From Mesorhizobium qingshengii (GTDB lineage Bacteria > Pseudomonadota > Alphaproteobacteria > Rhizobiales > Rhizobiaceae): a stretch of DNA of 44,147 bases. The stretch spans positions 1 through 44,147 of the forward strand of contig NZ_JAPFQA010000028.1 of NCBI RefSeq assembly GCF_027563465.1, written 5' to 3'. A program made the position numbers and the translations under genes. This document shows, one piece after another, positions 33,385 through 41,348 of this stretch (within the stretch, counting starts at the first letter, position 1; each line of letters starts with the position of its first letter). The notes under the pieces are model-generated. The model ran no database searches. It was not told where the DNA came from and saw nothing but the letters and a program-made list of their open reading frames with translations.

Positions 33385-34142
33385 TATTCGAAATGCATCG
33401 ACTGGCCGCGCATCATTGCCAGCGTCAGCGCGATTGCAGGATTGGCCGGCGGCTTCTCCATGTGCAACGAGCCGTCGAAATCACGCCACGCCGCCATGCG
33501 CAATGCGTCATCGTCATCGCCGGCCGCCGGGTCGAAAACGCGGGCATCACAGGGATTTCGGTCAATCTCGATCGTCCAGTCCTTGAGTGCCTTGCGGGCC
33601 ATCTCTTCGACCTGGGCGAGATCGCTGGTGAAGAAAGGGATACGGTCTCCATCTTCCGAAAGCGGCTCGACCCGATCCAGCGTCGGCCGCTCGGGAACCC
33701 AGCCCAGAACGAAGGCAATATCGAAATCGATCTGGCGGTCCGGGCCGGTCGTGATCTCCAGCCGTCTGACGACGTCAGGATAGAGTTGCCTCCGCTGCGG
33801 CCAGGTGTCCGGGATCGCCTCGGCCTGCAACTTCGTGCGGGCAACGTTGATCAGTTCCATGATTTGATGGCGCGGAACCTTGGCCTCCGGCCAGCCCGCA
33901 CAACAGGCTGCCGCCGCGGCCTTGTCGGCTTCCATCCAGGCGGCCGCAGCTCGGTTCTCGTCCTCGGTAGGCTTGTCGTCGTCGGGAAAGCCCTTGATAT
34001 CCCAGCCTTCCAACGCAAACAGGCCTTCCGCGCCTTGCAAGGCCGTTATGCCGGAGCGTGCAAACACCGCCTCAGCCGCCGCGACGCCGCGTGCGAGCTC
34101 TTGGGGTGTTGCGTTCCCGATGTTCAAGCGAAGTTCCATCAT
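33384..34142 (-). CDS. Hypothetical protein, first gene of a two-gene unit
   Basis: The 252-residue protein has good codon structure, is acidic overall and shows no signal peptide or membrane segment. It contains an Ala-rich segment (AAAAWMEADKAAAAACCAGWPEAK, from about residue 66) and a C-terminal part with DPAAGDDDDALRMAAWRDFDGS. I recognise no family. It is translationally coupled to the 126-residue gene. The AT-rich sequence just upstream (34160-34200) probably holds the promoter. Confidence 0.6.
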   Translation of the reverse strand: MMELRLNIGNATPQELARGVAAAEAVFARSGITALQGAEGLFALEGWDIKGFPDDDKPTEDENRAAAAWMEADKAAAAACCAGWPEAKVPRHQIMELINVARTKLQAEAIPDTWPQRRQLYPDVVRRLEITTGPDRQIDFDIAFVLGWVPERPTLDRVEPLSEDGDRIPFFTSDLAQVEEMARKALKDWTIEIDRNPCDARVFDPAAGDDDDALRMAAWRDFDGSLHMEKPPANPAIALTLAMMRGQSMHFE

Positions 34143-34293
34143 TCGCCTCCATGACTGATCCTGTTATGGGAACAAAATAAGAACAAAGTGTCAAGCGCAC
34201 CCTTGACGAGAGAGGAATATGTTCCTTATTTCAGCGTGATCTGGAGCAGCAAGGGACCATGGCTCGGCGTCAATCGCGCTGGCCAGCGAAGCT

Positions 34294-34755
34294 ATGGCAA
34301 TAACGGCGGAAGACAATTTTCGGATCGAGGTCTGGGATTGCGAGGAGCAGGCCCTGTCGGAAACCATTTCGCGGTCCCCCGATTCCACGGTGAGCCAGGC
34401 AGCCTGGCAGGCTGCCATTCGGCGCCGGCCAGGCATGTTGCTGATCCACTACAACAGTCGGCATGTGATGGAGAAGATCCTGACGCCAGGCGAGGTGAAG
34501 ATCCCGCCACAGACCATCATCGACGGTAGTGTTCACGCCGGTCTCGATGTGGCGCTTGGAGACCTTCGCGAATGGCATGTGCTGCGGGCCTGGTGCAGGT
34601 CCTGTTCGCACCATGCAACGGTAAAGCCTGCCGGGCTCATCCAGCGCTATGGCAAAGGCGCTCTATTCAGTTCGGTCGAGCGCGCGCTTTTTTGCACCAG
34701 TTGCGACAGGGGCGGGCCTGTCAGGCTGGAAATTCACGAGCTGCCACGCAATTGA
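34294..34755 (+). CDS. Hypothetical protein with C-terminal zinc-ribbon-like cysteines
   Basis: The 153-residue frame has an N-terminal part with WDCEEQALSETISRS and SRHVMEKILTPGEVKIPP, then two CxxC pairs: CRSC (about 101-104) and CTSC (about 137-140), spaced like a zinc ribbon. I do not recognise the family; the cysteine spacing suggests a nucleic-acid or protein-binding accessory factor. The start is uncertain. It stands alone between the two-gene unit and ardC. Confidence 0.5.
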   Translation: MAITAEDNFRIEVWDCEEQALSETISRSPDSTVSQAAWQAAIRRRPGMLLIHYNSRHVMEKILTPGEVKIPPQTIIDGSVHAGLDVALGDLREWHVLRAWCRSCSHHATVKPAGLIQRYGKGALFSSVERALFCTSCDRGGPVRLEIHELPRN

Positions 34756-35137
34756 GGGAGTTGAAGGGATGCACGATCCGATCGATTTCTTCCAGGCCAA
34801 CTCGGGGCTGCACTGGCCGATCCTATCGTCGCCGATAAGCGGCCGGACTGTCGAGAAAGGGGGGGTCGCGGCCCGTTCGCCCATCCTGACGCAAAAACAT
34901 GCGGACCGCCGCGGACGGGGACCGTCGGTCCCGCGTCCCGTCCTGCGGCCGGCGCTATGCTGACGCTCCTACGGCTGTCCCGTTCACCGTCCGCGGCGGG
35001 GGCGAATTTCCTCCGTCCTGCGCACGACAACCGTCACTGTTGCGGACGCGCGCAGGACTGCGGTTTATACGCCGTTCTTCCTTAGAGCGCCGCCGAGCGC
35101 CGGCGCGGCTGGTGTCCCCTTTCAGCAGGAGCCCCGG
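34756..35137. other. Intergenic region rich in inverted repeats
   Basis: No gene is recognised. Two structures stand out: a GC-rich hairpin built on GGGACC (34918-34923) and GGTCCC (34927-34932), and a 9-bp inverted repeat GTCCTGCGC (35015-35023) with GCGCAGGAC (35050-35058) that encloses a further CAAC/GTTG pair. They precede the ardC leader and may be regulatory or relate to plasmid transfer. Confidence 0.45.
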
Positions 35138-35210
35138 AGTGAGAGTGGGGGGGTGTTTGTCGTGACGGGTTGAGGGCTGGAGGAGAGGCCTCCGGCGCCC
35201 GTCGCGGAGA
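35138..35210 (+). promoter_or_regulatory. Structured leader of ardC (copy 1 of a repeated element)
   Basis: AGTGAGAG (35138-35145) is followed after 16 bases by GTGACGGG (35162-35169), which pairs with CCCGTCGC (35198-35205). Inside is a second stem, GCTGGAGG (35176-35183) with CCTCCGGC (35189-35196). The Shine-Dalgarno GGAG follows directly, 7 bases before the ardC ATG. The same architecture recurs at 36639-36708. A cis-acting RNA is likely. Confidence 0.6.
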
Positions 35211-35216
35211 ACCGCG

Positions 35217-36179
35217 ATGTCCAGAAACCACCGCAACGCTCGCGCCGGCGCGGACCGGACGACCCTTTATGACGATATCACCAGCAAGATCATCGCCGAG
35301 TTGGAGGCCGGCCGCTTCCCATGGGTTCAGCCCTGGGGCACCGCGGCAGCGAGGGCGCCGCTCGCCATGCCGAAAAACGCCGCCACGGGCCGAGCCTACA
35401 CCGGCATCAACGTCCTCCTTCTCTGGGGCGCCGTGGTCGAGCACGGCTTTCCAAGCCAGGGCTGGCTCACCTTCCGACAGGCTCTGTCGCTCGGCGGCAA
35501 CGTCATGAAGGGCGAGCACGGCACGACCATCGTCTATGCCGATCGTTTTGTCCCCGACGATGAAAAGAAGCGCGCCGCGGAGACCGGCGACGAAGCGGCG
35601 GCCATCCCGTTCCTCAAGCGCTACACCGTCTTCAATGCCGCACAGTGCGAGGGTTTGCCGAGGGACGTAGCGGTCGCCGCGCCACCGCCGCCGGCCGGCC
35701 AGATCGAGCCCCAGGTGGAGGCCCTCATCAAGACGACCGGCATTGCGTTCCGCATCGGTGGCGACCGGGCGTTTTATGATCCGGCACAGGACTATGTGCG
35801 GGTGCCGCCGCCGGCCGCCTATTTCGAGCCTATCAACTGGCACCGCACGGCGCTGCACGAGATGGGGCACGCCACCGGCCATGCCTCGCGGCTCGGCCGG
35901 GATCTCGGCGGTTCGTTCGGCACCAAGAAATATGCGTTCGAGGAACTGGTCGCAGAGATGAACGCGGCCTTCTGCTGCGCCTCGCTCGGCATCGTGCCGA
36001 CGGTGCGCCATGCAGACTATCTCGGCTCCTGGCTCGAGGTGCTGCGCGAGGACAACCGCGCCATCGTGCGGGCCGCCAGCCAGGCGAGCAAGGCTGCCGA
36101 CTGGCTGCTCGCCCTCCTTCCGGAAACCGACGCCATGGTCGAGGCCGGCCAGCCCGAGATCGACAGGAGGGCTGCATGA
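35217..36179 (+). CDS. ardC: ArdC-like antirestriction / ssDNA-binding metallopeptidase-fold protein
   Basis: The 320-residue protein has the ArdC N-terminal ssDNA-binding domain (about 14-145; TTLYDDITSKIIAELEAG, PWGT, GRAYTGINVLLLW, LGGNVMKGEHGTTIVY). A zincin-like domain follows with HEMGH (214-218) and downstream acidic residues (FEELVAE, 241-247). It protects incoming plasmid DNA from restriction during conjugation. The start is fixed by the GGAG of the leader. Its stop overlaps the start of the DUF2958 remnant (ATGA). Confidence 0.93.
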   Translation: MSRNHRNARAGADRTTLYDDITSKIIAELEAGRFPWVQPWGTAAARAPLAMPKNAATGRAYTGINVLLLWGAVVEHGFPSQGWLTFRQALSLGGNVMKGEHGTTIVYADRFVPDDEKKRAAETGDEAAAIPFLKRYTVFNAAQCEGLPRDVAVAAPPPPAGQIEPQVEALIKTTGIAFRIGGDRAFYDPAQDYVRVPPPAAYFEPINWHRTALHEMGHATGHASRLGRDLGGSFGTKKYAFEELVAEMNAAFCCASLGIVPTVRHADYLGSWLEVLREDNRAIVRAASQASKAADWLLALLPETDAMVEAGQPEIDRRAA

Positions 36180-36540
36180 TCCTCCTCACGAGGAACTGCG
36201 CGAGCGCCTGCTCGCCAATGGCCGCGAGCGCAACGCCGATCACATACCGGTCGTGAAGTTCTTTAATCCGCTTGGCGAAGGAGTATGGCTCGCGACCGAG
36301 CTGGATGCCGATGGCGACGCCATGTTCGGTCTCGTAGATCTCGGCTATCCCGAGTTGGGCAGTTTCTCGCTCATCGAGATGACGTCGGTCCGTCTGCCCT
36401 TCTGCATGGCATCGAGCGCGACATTCTCGCTACCACCGACCTGCCGATTTGGGCCTGGGCACAAGCCGCCCGCCGGACCGGAAGCATTCGCGACGCCGAA
36501 CGCGCCCTCTACTGCGCCGCCCAGTCTGTCGGGACGGCGC
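36176..36540 (+). pseudogene. DUF2958-family gene, broken by two frameshifts
   Basis: DUF2958 genes usually follow ardC. Here the ATG at 36176 overlaps the ardC stop and encodes MILLT, but near 36190 the reading shifts by one base into EELRERLLANGRERNADHIPVVKFFNPLG and continues to SVRLPF. Near 36402 a second one-base loss shifts it into HGIERDILATTDLPIWAWAQAARRTGSIRDAERALY. Each third is clearly homologous to the family, but no single frame covers it. The 3' end is approximate. Sequencing error is possible but two independent shifts favour decay. Confidence 0.8.
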
Positions 36541-36638
36541 GTGGATCCCAGCTTGAAATGCGTAGAGCCGCAGATGCGCAAAGTCATGTCTGCGGCCCTG
36601 CGCTCCTCCCGATCTTGCGTGTGCGGCGCAGTCCTCAG

Positions 36639-36708
36639 AGTGAGAGGGCTGCGCCCGTCTTTGTGACGGGTTTGGAGGTCGAGAGAGTCTCGGCCGCCCG
36701 TCACGGAG
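36639..36708 (+). promoter_or_regulatory. Structured leader of the parB-like gene (copy 2 of a repeated element)
   Basis: AGTGAGAG (36639-36646) and, after the same 16-base spacing as in copy 1, GTGACGGG (36663-36670) paired with CCCGTCAC (36697-36704). The inner stem is GGTCGAGA (36677-36684) with TCTCGGCC (36688-36695), different in sequence from copy 1 but again paired. GGAG (36705-36708) and the ATG at 36718 follow. Confidence 0.6.
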
Positions 36709-36717
36709 ATAGTCCCC

Positions 36718-37497
36718 ATGGCAATGCCCAAGCAGAAGATCAACCTCAACGCCTCGCGTGACATTCCTTTTAACAAGCTGGTGCTGAGCCAGTCCAATGT
36801 CCGGCGCATCAAGCGCGGGGAAACGATCGAGGACCTCGCCGCCTCGATCGCACGGCGCGGCCTGCTCCAGAGCCTCAACGTCCGGCCAGTGCTGGATGGG
36901 GAGGGTAACGAGACCGGTATGTTTGAGGTGCCGGCCGGTGGGCGCCGCTATCGCGCGCTGGAACTGCTGGCCAAGCAGAAGCGCATGGTCAAGACCGAGC
37001 CCGTTCCCTGTGTCGTCACCGACGCCAATAGCGAGGTCCCGATCGAGGAGGATTCGCTGGCCGAGAATTTTCAGCGCGAGGATTTACATCCCCTGGATAT
37101 GTTCCGCGCCTTCCAGACGCTGCACGACCAGGGCGCCAGCCATGAGGAGATTGCGGCACGCTTCTTCGTGTCCGCCACCTTTGTCCAGCAGCGCCTGCGG
37201 CTTGCAAAGGTCTCGCCCAGGCTACACGATATCTACGAGCAGGACGGCATGAAGCTCGATCAGCTCATGGCCTTCACCGTGACCGACGATCACGCCCGTC
37301 AGGAACAGGTCTGGGCGGGGCTCGAGCATTCGTGGTCGAAGGAGCCGCACCAAATCCGGCGCATGCTGCGGGAGGCAGGATCTCGCATCTGCCGGTCTTC
37401 GGCGATGACTACGAGACGTCGGACGGAACCTGCGTTCGCGACTACATCCATGTCAACGACCTCGCCCGCGCGCACCTGCTGGCGTTCGATCATCTGA
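36718..37497 (+). pseudogene. ParB/RepB-nuclease-like gene, truncated at its 3' end
   Basis: Residues 1-219 (to about 37377) match plasmid accessory ParB-like proteins: NVRRIKRGETIEDLAASIARRGLLQSL, the PAGGRRYRALELLAKQ motif, ENFQREDLHPLDMFRAF, and a helix-turn-helix (ASHEEIAARFFVSATFVQQRLRLAKVSPRL). Family members are usually around 600-700 residues. After residue 219 the frame runs into epimerase DNA in a different frame and adds about 40 unrelated residues (stop 37497). The N-terminal DNA-binding part may still be made. It is preceded by a structured leader and GGAG, so transcription into the downstream genes is likely. Confidence 0.82.
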
Positions 37498-37757
37498 AGG
37501 CAGGCGGCGAGAACCTGGCCGTCAATCTGGGGACCGGGAAGGGATCGTCCGTCCGCGAGATCCTGGACGCGGTTGCCAGGGGCACGGGACGGCCGGTTCC
37601 CATCGTGTTGCATCCAAGGCGTGCCGGTGATCCGCCGACGCTTTTTGCCGATCCGGGCATGGCCCAGCGGACCTTGGGTTTTTCAACCGAATGCTCCGAT
37701 CTGGACACGATCGTGCGGACCGCCGCGCCGTTTTTCGGGCTGGAGCCGCGAGCATGA
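37378..37757 (+). pseudogene. NAD-dependent sugar-nucleotide epimerase, C-terminal fragment (galE/uxe-like)
   Basis: About 125 codons encode the C-terminal third of an extended SDR epimerase: LPVFGDDYETSDGTCVRDYIHVNDLARAH, GENLAVNLGTGKGSSVREIL and HPRRAGDPPTLFADP. The Rossmann domain and the YxxxK catalytic site are missing because the gene is cut at the junction with the parB-like gene. The stop overlaps the glycosyltransferase start (ATGA, 37754-37757), showing the original operon. It may have been UDP-glucose 4-epimerase or UDP-xylose 4-epimerase; the linkage to polysaccharide genes fits either. Confidence 0.82.
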
Positions 37758-39592
37758 CACGGCATCGCGACAAGCGCGCACCGGAGATGGATGACGGCGC
37801 CGAACCGCTGATGGTTCCACTGCTCGACGGCTATCGCCGCGCCGAACATCTGGCCGGCGCTTGCGTCTGGTTTTTGGCGCTTGTCTATTTCTGGGCGTGG
37901 TGGATCGATCCATCGCACTATCTCGGGCTCTTTGGCTTTCTGACGGTTTCGCTGCCGCTTGCCTGGGTCACTTTTTTGCCGGGCTATTTTCTCGCGGTCT
38001 TCAATCGTGCCTGCAAGCCGAACGGCCCGCTGCGGCTGCCAGCCGGCAACCGCGTTGCGATGGTCGTGACCAAAGCCCCTTCCGAGCCGTTTTCCGTGGT
38101 GGCCAAGACGCTCAACGCGATGCTGGCTCAGGACGTGCCGCATGACACATGGCTTGCCGACGAGGATCCGTCCCCGGGAACATTGCGCTGGTGCGAAGAG
38201 CACGGCGTCTTCGTTTCCACGCGCAAGGGCAGGAGCGACTATCACCGGACCACCTGGCCGCGGCGTATGCGCTGCAAGGAAGGAAACCTTGCTTTTTTCT
38301 ATGACCGCTACGGCTATGAACGCTACGATTTTGTAGCGCAGCTCGACGCCGACCATGTCCCGGAGCCCGGCTACCTCTATGAAATACTCCGGCCCTTTGC
38401 AGACTCGAAAGTCGGCTATGTGTCGGCTCCGTCGATATGCGACGCCAATGCAGTCGGGAGCTGGTCTGCACGCGGACGGCTCCACGCCGAGGCCAGCATG
38501 CATGGATCGCTCCAGGCCGGCTACAATGGTGGTCTCGCACCGCTTTGCATCGGATCGCATTACGCTGTCCGCTGCTCGGCGCTCAAGGAGATTGGTGGGC
38601 TCGGTCCGGAACTCGCGGAAGATCACTCCACGACCCTGATGATGAACGCCTATGGGTGGCGTGGCGTCCACGCGCTGGATGCAATTGCCCATGGCGACGG
38701 TCCGCGCACTTTCGCGGATCTCGTAACCCAGGAATTTCAATGGTCGCGCAGCCTCGTGATGCTGCTCCTCCAATATTCGCCGAGCTTCGTTCCCCGTCTG
38801 CCGACCAGACTGAAGCTTCAATTCCTGTTCTCACAGCTCTGGTATCCCCTTTTCGCGGTGTTCATGGCGCTGATGTTCGCGCTGCCGATCATCGCGCTCC
38901 TGCGCAACGAGAACTTCGTCGCGGTCACCTATCCAGGCTTTCTTGCGCACTTCGCGCCGCTTTCTGTGGTCCTGATCGCTCTGGCTTTCCGTTGGCGTGC
39001 GACAGCAACCTTCCGGCCATTTGACGCAAAGATCCTGAGCTGGGAGAGCATGCTGTTCCTGGTCGCGCGCTGGCCCTGGGCGTTGGCCGGGACGATCGCG
39101 GCTGTTCGCGACTGGCTTACGGGTTCGTTCGTCGACTTTCGCATCACGCCGAAAGGAACGTCGGAAGTTGACCCGCTGCCGTTGCGCGTGCTCGCGCCTT
39201 ACGCATTTCTGTCGCTGGCATCAATATTTCCGGTGCTGCTGATAAGCAACGCCGGCGAGACCCGCGGATTCTACGTCTTCGCGATCATCAATTCTGTGCT
39301 GTACGCACTGTTGCTTCTCGTTATCGTGGTCCAGCACAGCCGTGAGAACCGCGTCAGGCGTAGCCGCGGGTTCAGCCGCACCGCGATGGCGGCGAGCTTG
39401 CTTGTGCTCTTCCTGCTGCCCGGCATCGCTACGACCGAGCGTGGGAAGGACGGCCTGCAATCACTGGCCTGGGGCGCAGGTCGGGTCAGCCTTTTTGATG
39501 CAAGATACTCCGTCGCCGGTGCCGGGCTCGGAACGACGCTGATCAGCACGATGGTATTCCATCCCAGATGGCTTCCACGCGAGCCTAGCTGA
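37754..39592 (+). CDS. Membrane glycosyltransferase family 2, cellulose-synthase-like
   Basis: The 612-residue protein has two N-terminal membrane segments (about 33-82), a cytoplasmic GT2 domain and about six C-terminal membrane segments. GT-A motifs are visible: D136 in WLADEDP, D198/D200 in QLDADH, and the catalytic ED (289-290, LAEDHS). The processive-synthase motif QxxRW appears as QEFQW (326-330), with Gln in place of Arg. It probably polymerises and exports an extracellular polysaccharide. It overlaps the epimerase remnant and precedes DUF995 and GH26 genes. Confidence 0.92.
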   Translation: MTRHRDKRAPEMDDGAEPLMVPLLDGYRRAEHLAGACVWFLALVYFWAWWIDPSHYLGLFGFLTVSLPLAWVTFLPGYFLAVFNRACKPNGPLRLPAGNRVAMVVTKAPSEPFSVVAKTLNAMLAQDVPHDTWLADEDPSPGTLRWCEEHGVFVSTRKGRSDYHRTTWPRRMRCKEGNLAFFYDRYGYERYDFVAQLDADHVPEPGYLYEILRPFADSKVGYVSAPSICDANAVGSWSARGRLHAEASMHGSLQAGYNGGLAPLCIGSHYAVRCSALKEIGGLGPELAEDHSTTLMMNAYGWRGVHALDAIAHGDGPRTFADLVTQEFQWSRSLVMLLLQYSPSFVPRLPTRLKLQFLFSQLWYPLFAVFMALMFALPIIALLRNENFVAVTYPGFLAHFAPLSVVLIALAFRWRATATFRPFDAKILSWESMLFLVARWPWALAGTIAAVRDWLTGSFVDFRITPKGTSEVDPLPLRVLAPYAFLSLASIFPVLLISNAGETRGFYVFAIINSVLYALLLLVIVVQHSRENRVRRSRGFSRTAMAASLLVLFLLPGIATTERGKDGLQSLAWGAGRVSLFDARYSVAGAGLGTTLISTMVFHPRWLPREPS

Positions 39593-39675
39593 GCATCGCT
39601 GCGCCCACCGCACCCATCAATGGACATCTCCGGGCCGTTGCCGGGGAAAAGATGTTGTGAACGAGAACTGAAATC

Positions 39676-40257
39676 ATGGAAAAGTCACCTGACGTCAGCC
39701 GTAAGATGACGGTTATGAAGGCGGGGCTGGCCTGCCTTCTAACGGCGTCCTGCCTCCTGTCGACCTTTGCATCCGGCAGCCCGATTGATATCGGCTCCGG
39801 TGATCCCACACCTCCTGCGAATGCCCGTCCCATGACCGGCGCCGAGCTCTACATGCTCTACCGCGACAAGTCGTGGCCATGGCCGGACGGAGCGGGCCGG
39901 CTGCAGACCGACGGACGCCGCTTCACTGCCTGGTCGGGCTCGGGTGACAAGGCCAGCTGGGCGGTCGGACGATGGACCGTAAGCGATCAAGGCCGTCTGT
40001 GTTTCAAGGCCCAATGGCACACTGTGTCGGGGGCGTATCCGAACACCACCTGCTTCATCCACAAGAAGCTCGGCAACATTGTTTATCAGAAAAGGCAGCC
40101 ATCGGGAGACTGGTATGTCTTCAAACATGCCGAACCTGCTGACGATGAGTTCAGCAAGTTGGCCGACCGGGATCTGGTCTCCAACAATCTCGAGCGGATC
40201 AAGGCTGACCTTCAGCCCGCTCCCCCAATCCATTCCAATATGAGGACAAAGCCATGA
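39676..40257 (+). CDS. Exported DUF995-family protein
   Basis: The 193-residue protein has a signal peptide (hydrophobic KAGLACLLTASCLLSTFASG) followed by a DUF995 domain: LYMLYRDKSWPWPDGAGRL, RRFTAWSGSGDKASWAVGRW, GRLCFKAQW, TTCFIHKK and GDWYVFKH. DUF995 proteins are periplasmic, of unknown function and frequent near rhizobial polysaccharide genes. Its stop overlaps the GH26 start (ATGA, 40254-40257). The start might instead be the ATG at 39715. Confidence 0.85.
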   Translation: MEKSPDVSRKMTVMKAGLACLLTASCLLSTFASGSPIDIGSGDPTPPANARPMTGAELYMLYRDKSWPWPDGAGRLQTDGRRFTAWSGSGDKASWAVGRWTVSDQGRLCFKAQWHTVSGAYPNTTCFIHKKLGNIVYQKRQPSGDWYVFKHAEPADDEFSKLADRDLVSNNLERIKADLQPAPPIHSNMRTKP

Positions 40258-41222
40258 AGACCTTCACCAGGAAGGCCGTGCGAGTAAGCGTATTTTCGCT
40301 CGGCATACTTGCGCTAACCGGAGCCGTGCTGGCTGCCAACTTCCCGCTCGGCGTTCCCGCAGCGGGCACGCCGGCAAACGAGCACGTTACCGACAAGCGG
40401 CCCCTCATCACCGAGACGTCGATCGACTTCGGCGCCTATGACCCACACGGCGACTTCGGCAGCGACCAGAACGTCAGCATCGAACACCTCTTCCTTCCCT
40501 GGGAAGACGTCGACCTCTCAACGCTGTCCATTGCCGACGAATATGCCCTTCAGCGCAAGCGCACGCTTCTGATTACGGTCGAGCCCTGGTCCTGGTCGGT
40601 TGGCTGGCGGGTGAGCCCGGACCAGCTCCTGAACGGAATCCTGAGTGGCCGCTATGATGCCAACATGGCGTCTGTTTGTTCTGCCGCCGCCGCGCTCAAG
40701 AGCCCGGTAATCATCCGGTGGGCGCAGGAGATGGACGAGACCGACAACCAGTTCAGCTGGGCACACTGGAAGCCGGAAAGCTATATCGCCGCCTATCGCC
40801 GGATGGTTGGGGTATGCCGCCAACATCTGAAGACGGCCAAATTCATGTGGTCACCAAAAGGTAATCCTGCCCTGGCCAACTTCTATCCGGGCGACGACGA
40901 TGTGGACGTCGTGGGCCTGTCCGTGTTCGGTTACCAGAAATACGATCGCGACCATTTCGGAAAGGACCGGACGTTCATGGAGGCGCTGGAACCCGGATAC
41001 CGGCTTGCCGAACGCTTCGGCAAGCCCGTCATGGTGGCCGAACTCGGCTATGAAGGCGATCAGACTTATGTGACGAACTGGGCCGAGACCGTCGCGCAGA
41101 CGCATCCGGAGTTCCCGCACCTGACTGCCGTCGTCTACTTCAATGATCGCGAGATCTATCCCTGGCCGAATGGCTATGGCCGGCCCAATTGGCGGGTCGT
41201 CGCCGGACCGGTTACGAACTGA
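40254..41222 (+). CDS. Exported GH26-like glycoside hydrolase (copy 1)
   Basis: The 322-residue protein has a signal peptide (cleavage near VLAANF) and a TIM-barrel glycosidase related to family 26. IIRWAQEMDE carries the proposed acid/base E159 and VMVAELG the nucleophile E263. GH26 enzymes normally have His before the acid/base Glu; here it is Gln158. The other conserved phrases are FMWSPKGNP, YPGDDDVDVVGLSVFGY and AVVYFNDRE. It is coupled to DUF995. It may trim or release the polymer made by the upstream synthase. Confidence 0.87.
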   Translation: MKTFTRKAVRVSVFSLGILALTGAVLAANFPLGVPAAGTPANEHVTDKRPLITETSIDFGAYDPHGDFGSDQNVSIEHLFLPWEDVDLSTLSIADEYALQRKRTLLITVEPWSWSVGWRVSPDQLLNGILSGRYDANMASVCSAAAALKSPVIIRWAQEMDETDNQFSWAHWKPESYIAAYRRMVGVCRQHLKTAKFMWSPKGNPALANFYPGDDDVDVVGLSVFGYQKYDRDHFGKDRTFMEALEPGYRLAERFGKPVMVAELGYEGDQTYVTNWAETVAQTHPEFPHLTAVVYFNDREIYPWPNGYGRPNWRVVAGPVTN

Positions 41223-41348
41223 AGCATCGTCGCCGCGGGGTGATCCGGTCTTCGCAATCAATGCGGCAAAACAAAATTTGGAGCGGCCTGCCGGTTCCAG
41301 GCAAGCGCCGAAGCCGCTCCGACGACCGTCGCCGGAACGCCAATTGCT

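Noticed and set aside
37490..38821. 443-codon minus-strand open frame opposite the glycosyltransferase
   Set aside because: No domain, and the plus strand carries clear GT2 motifs.
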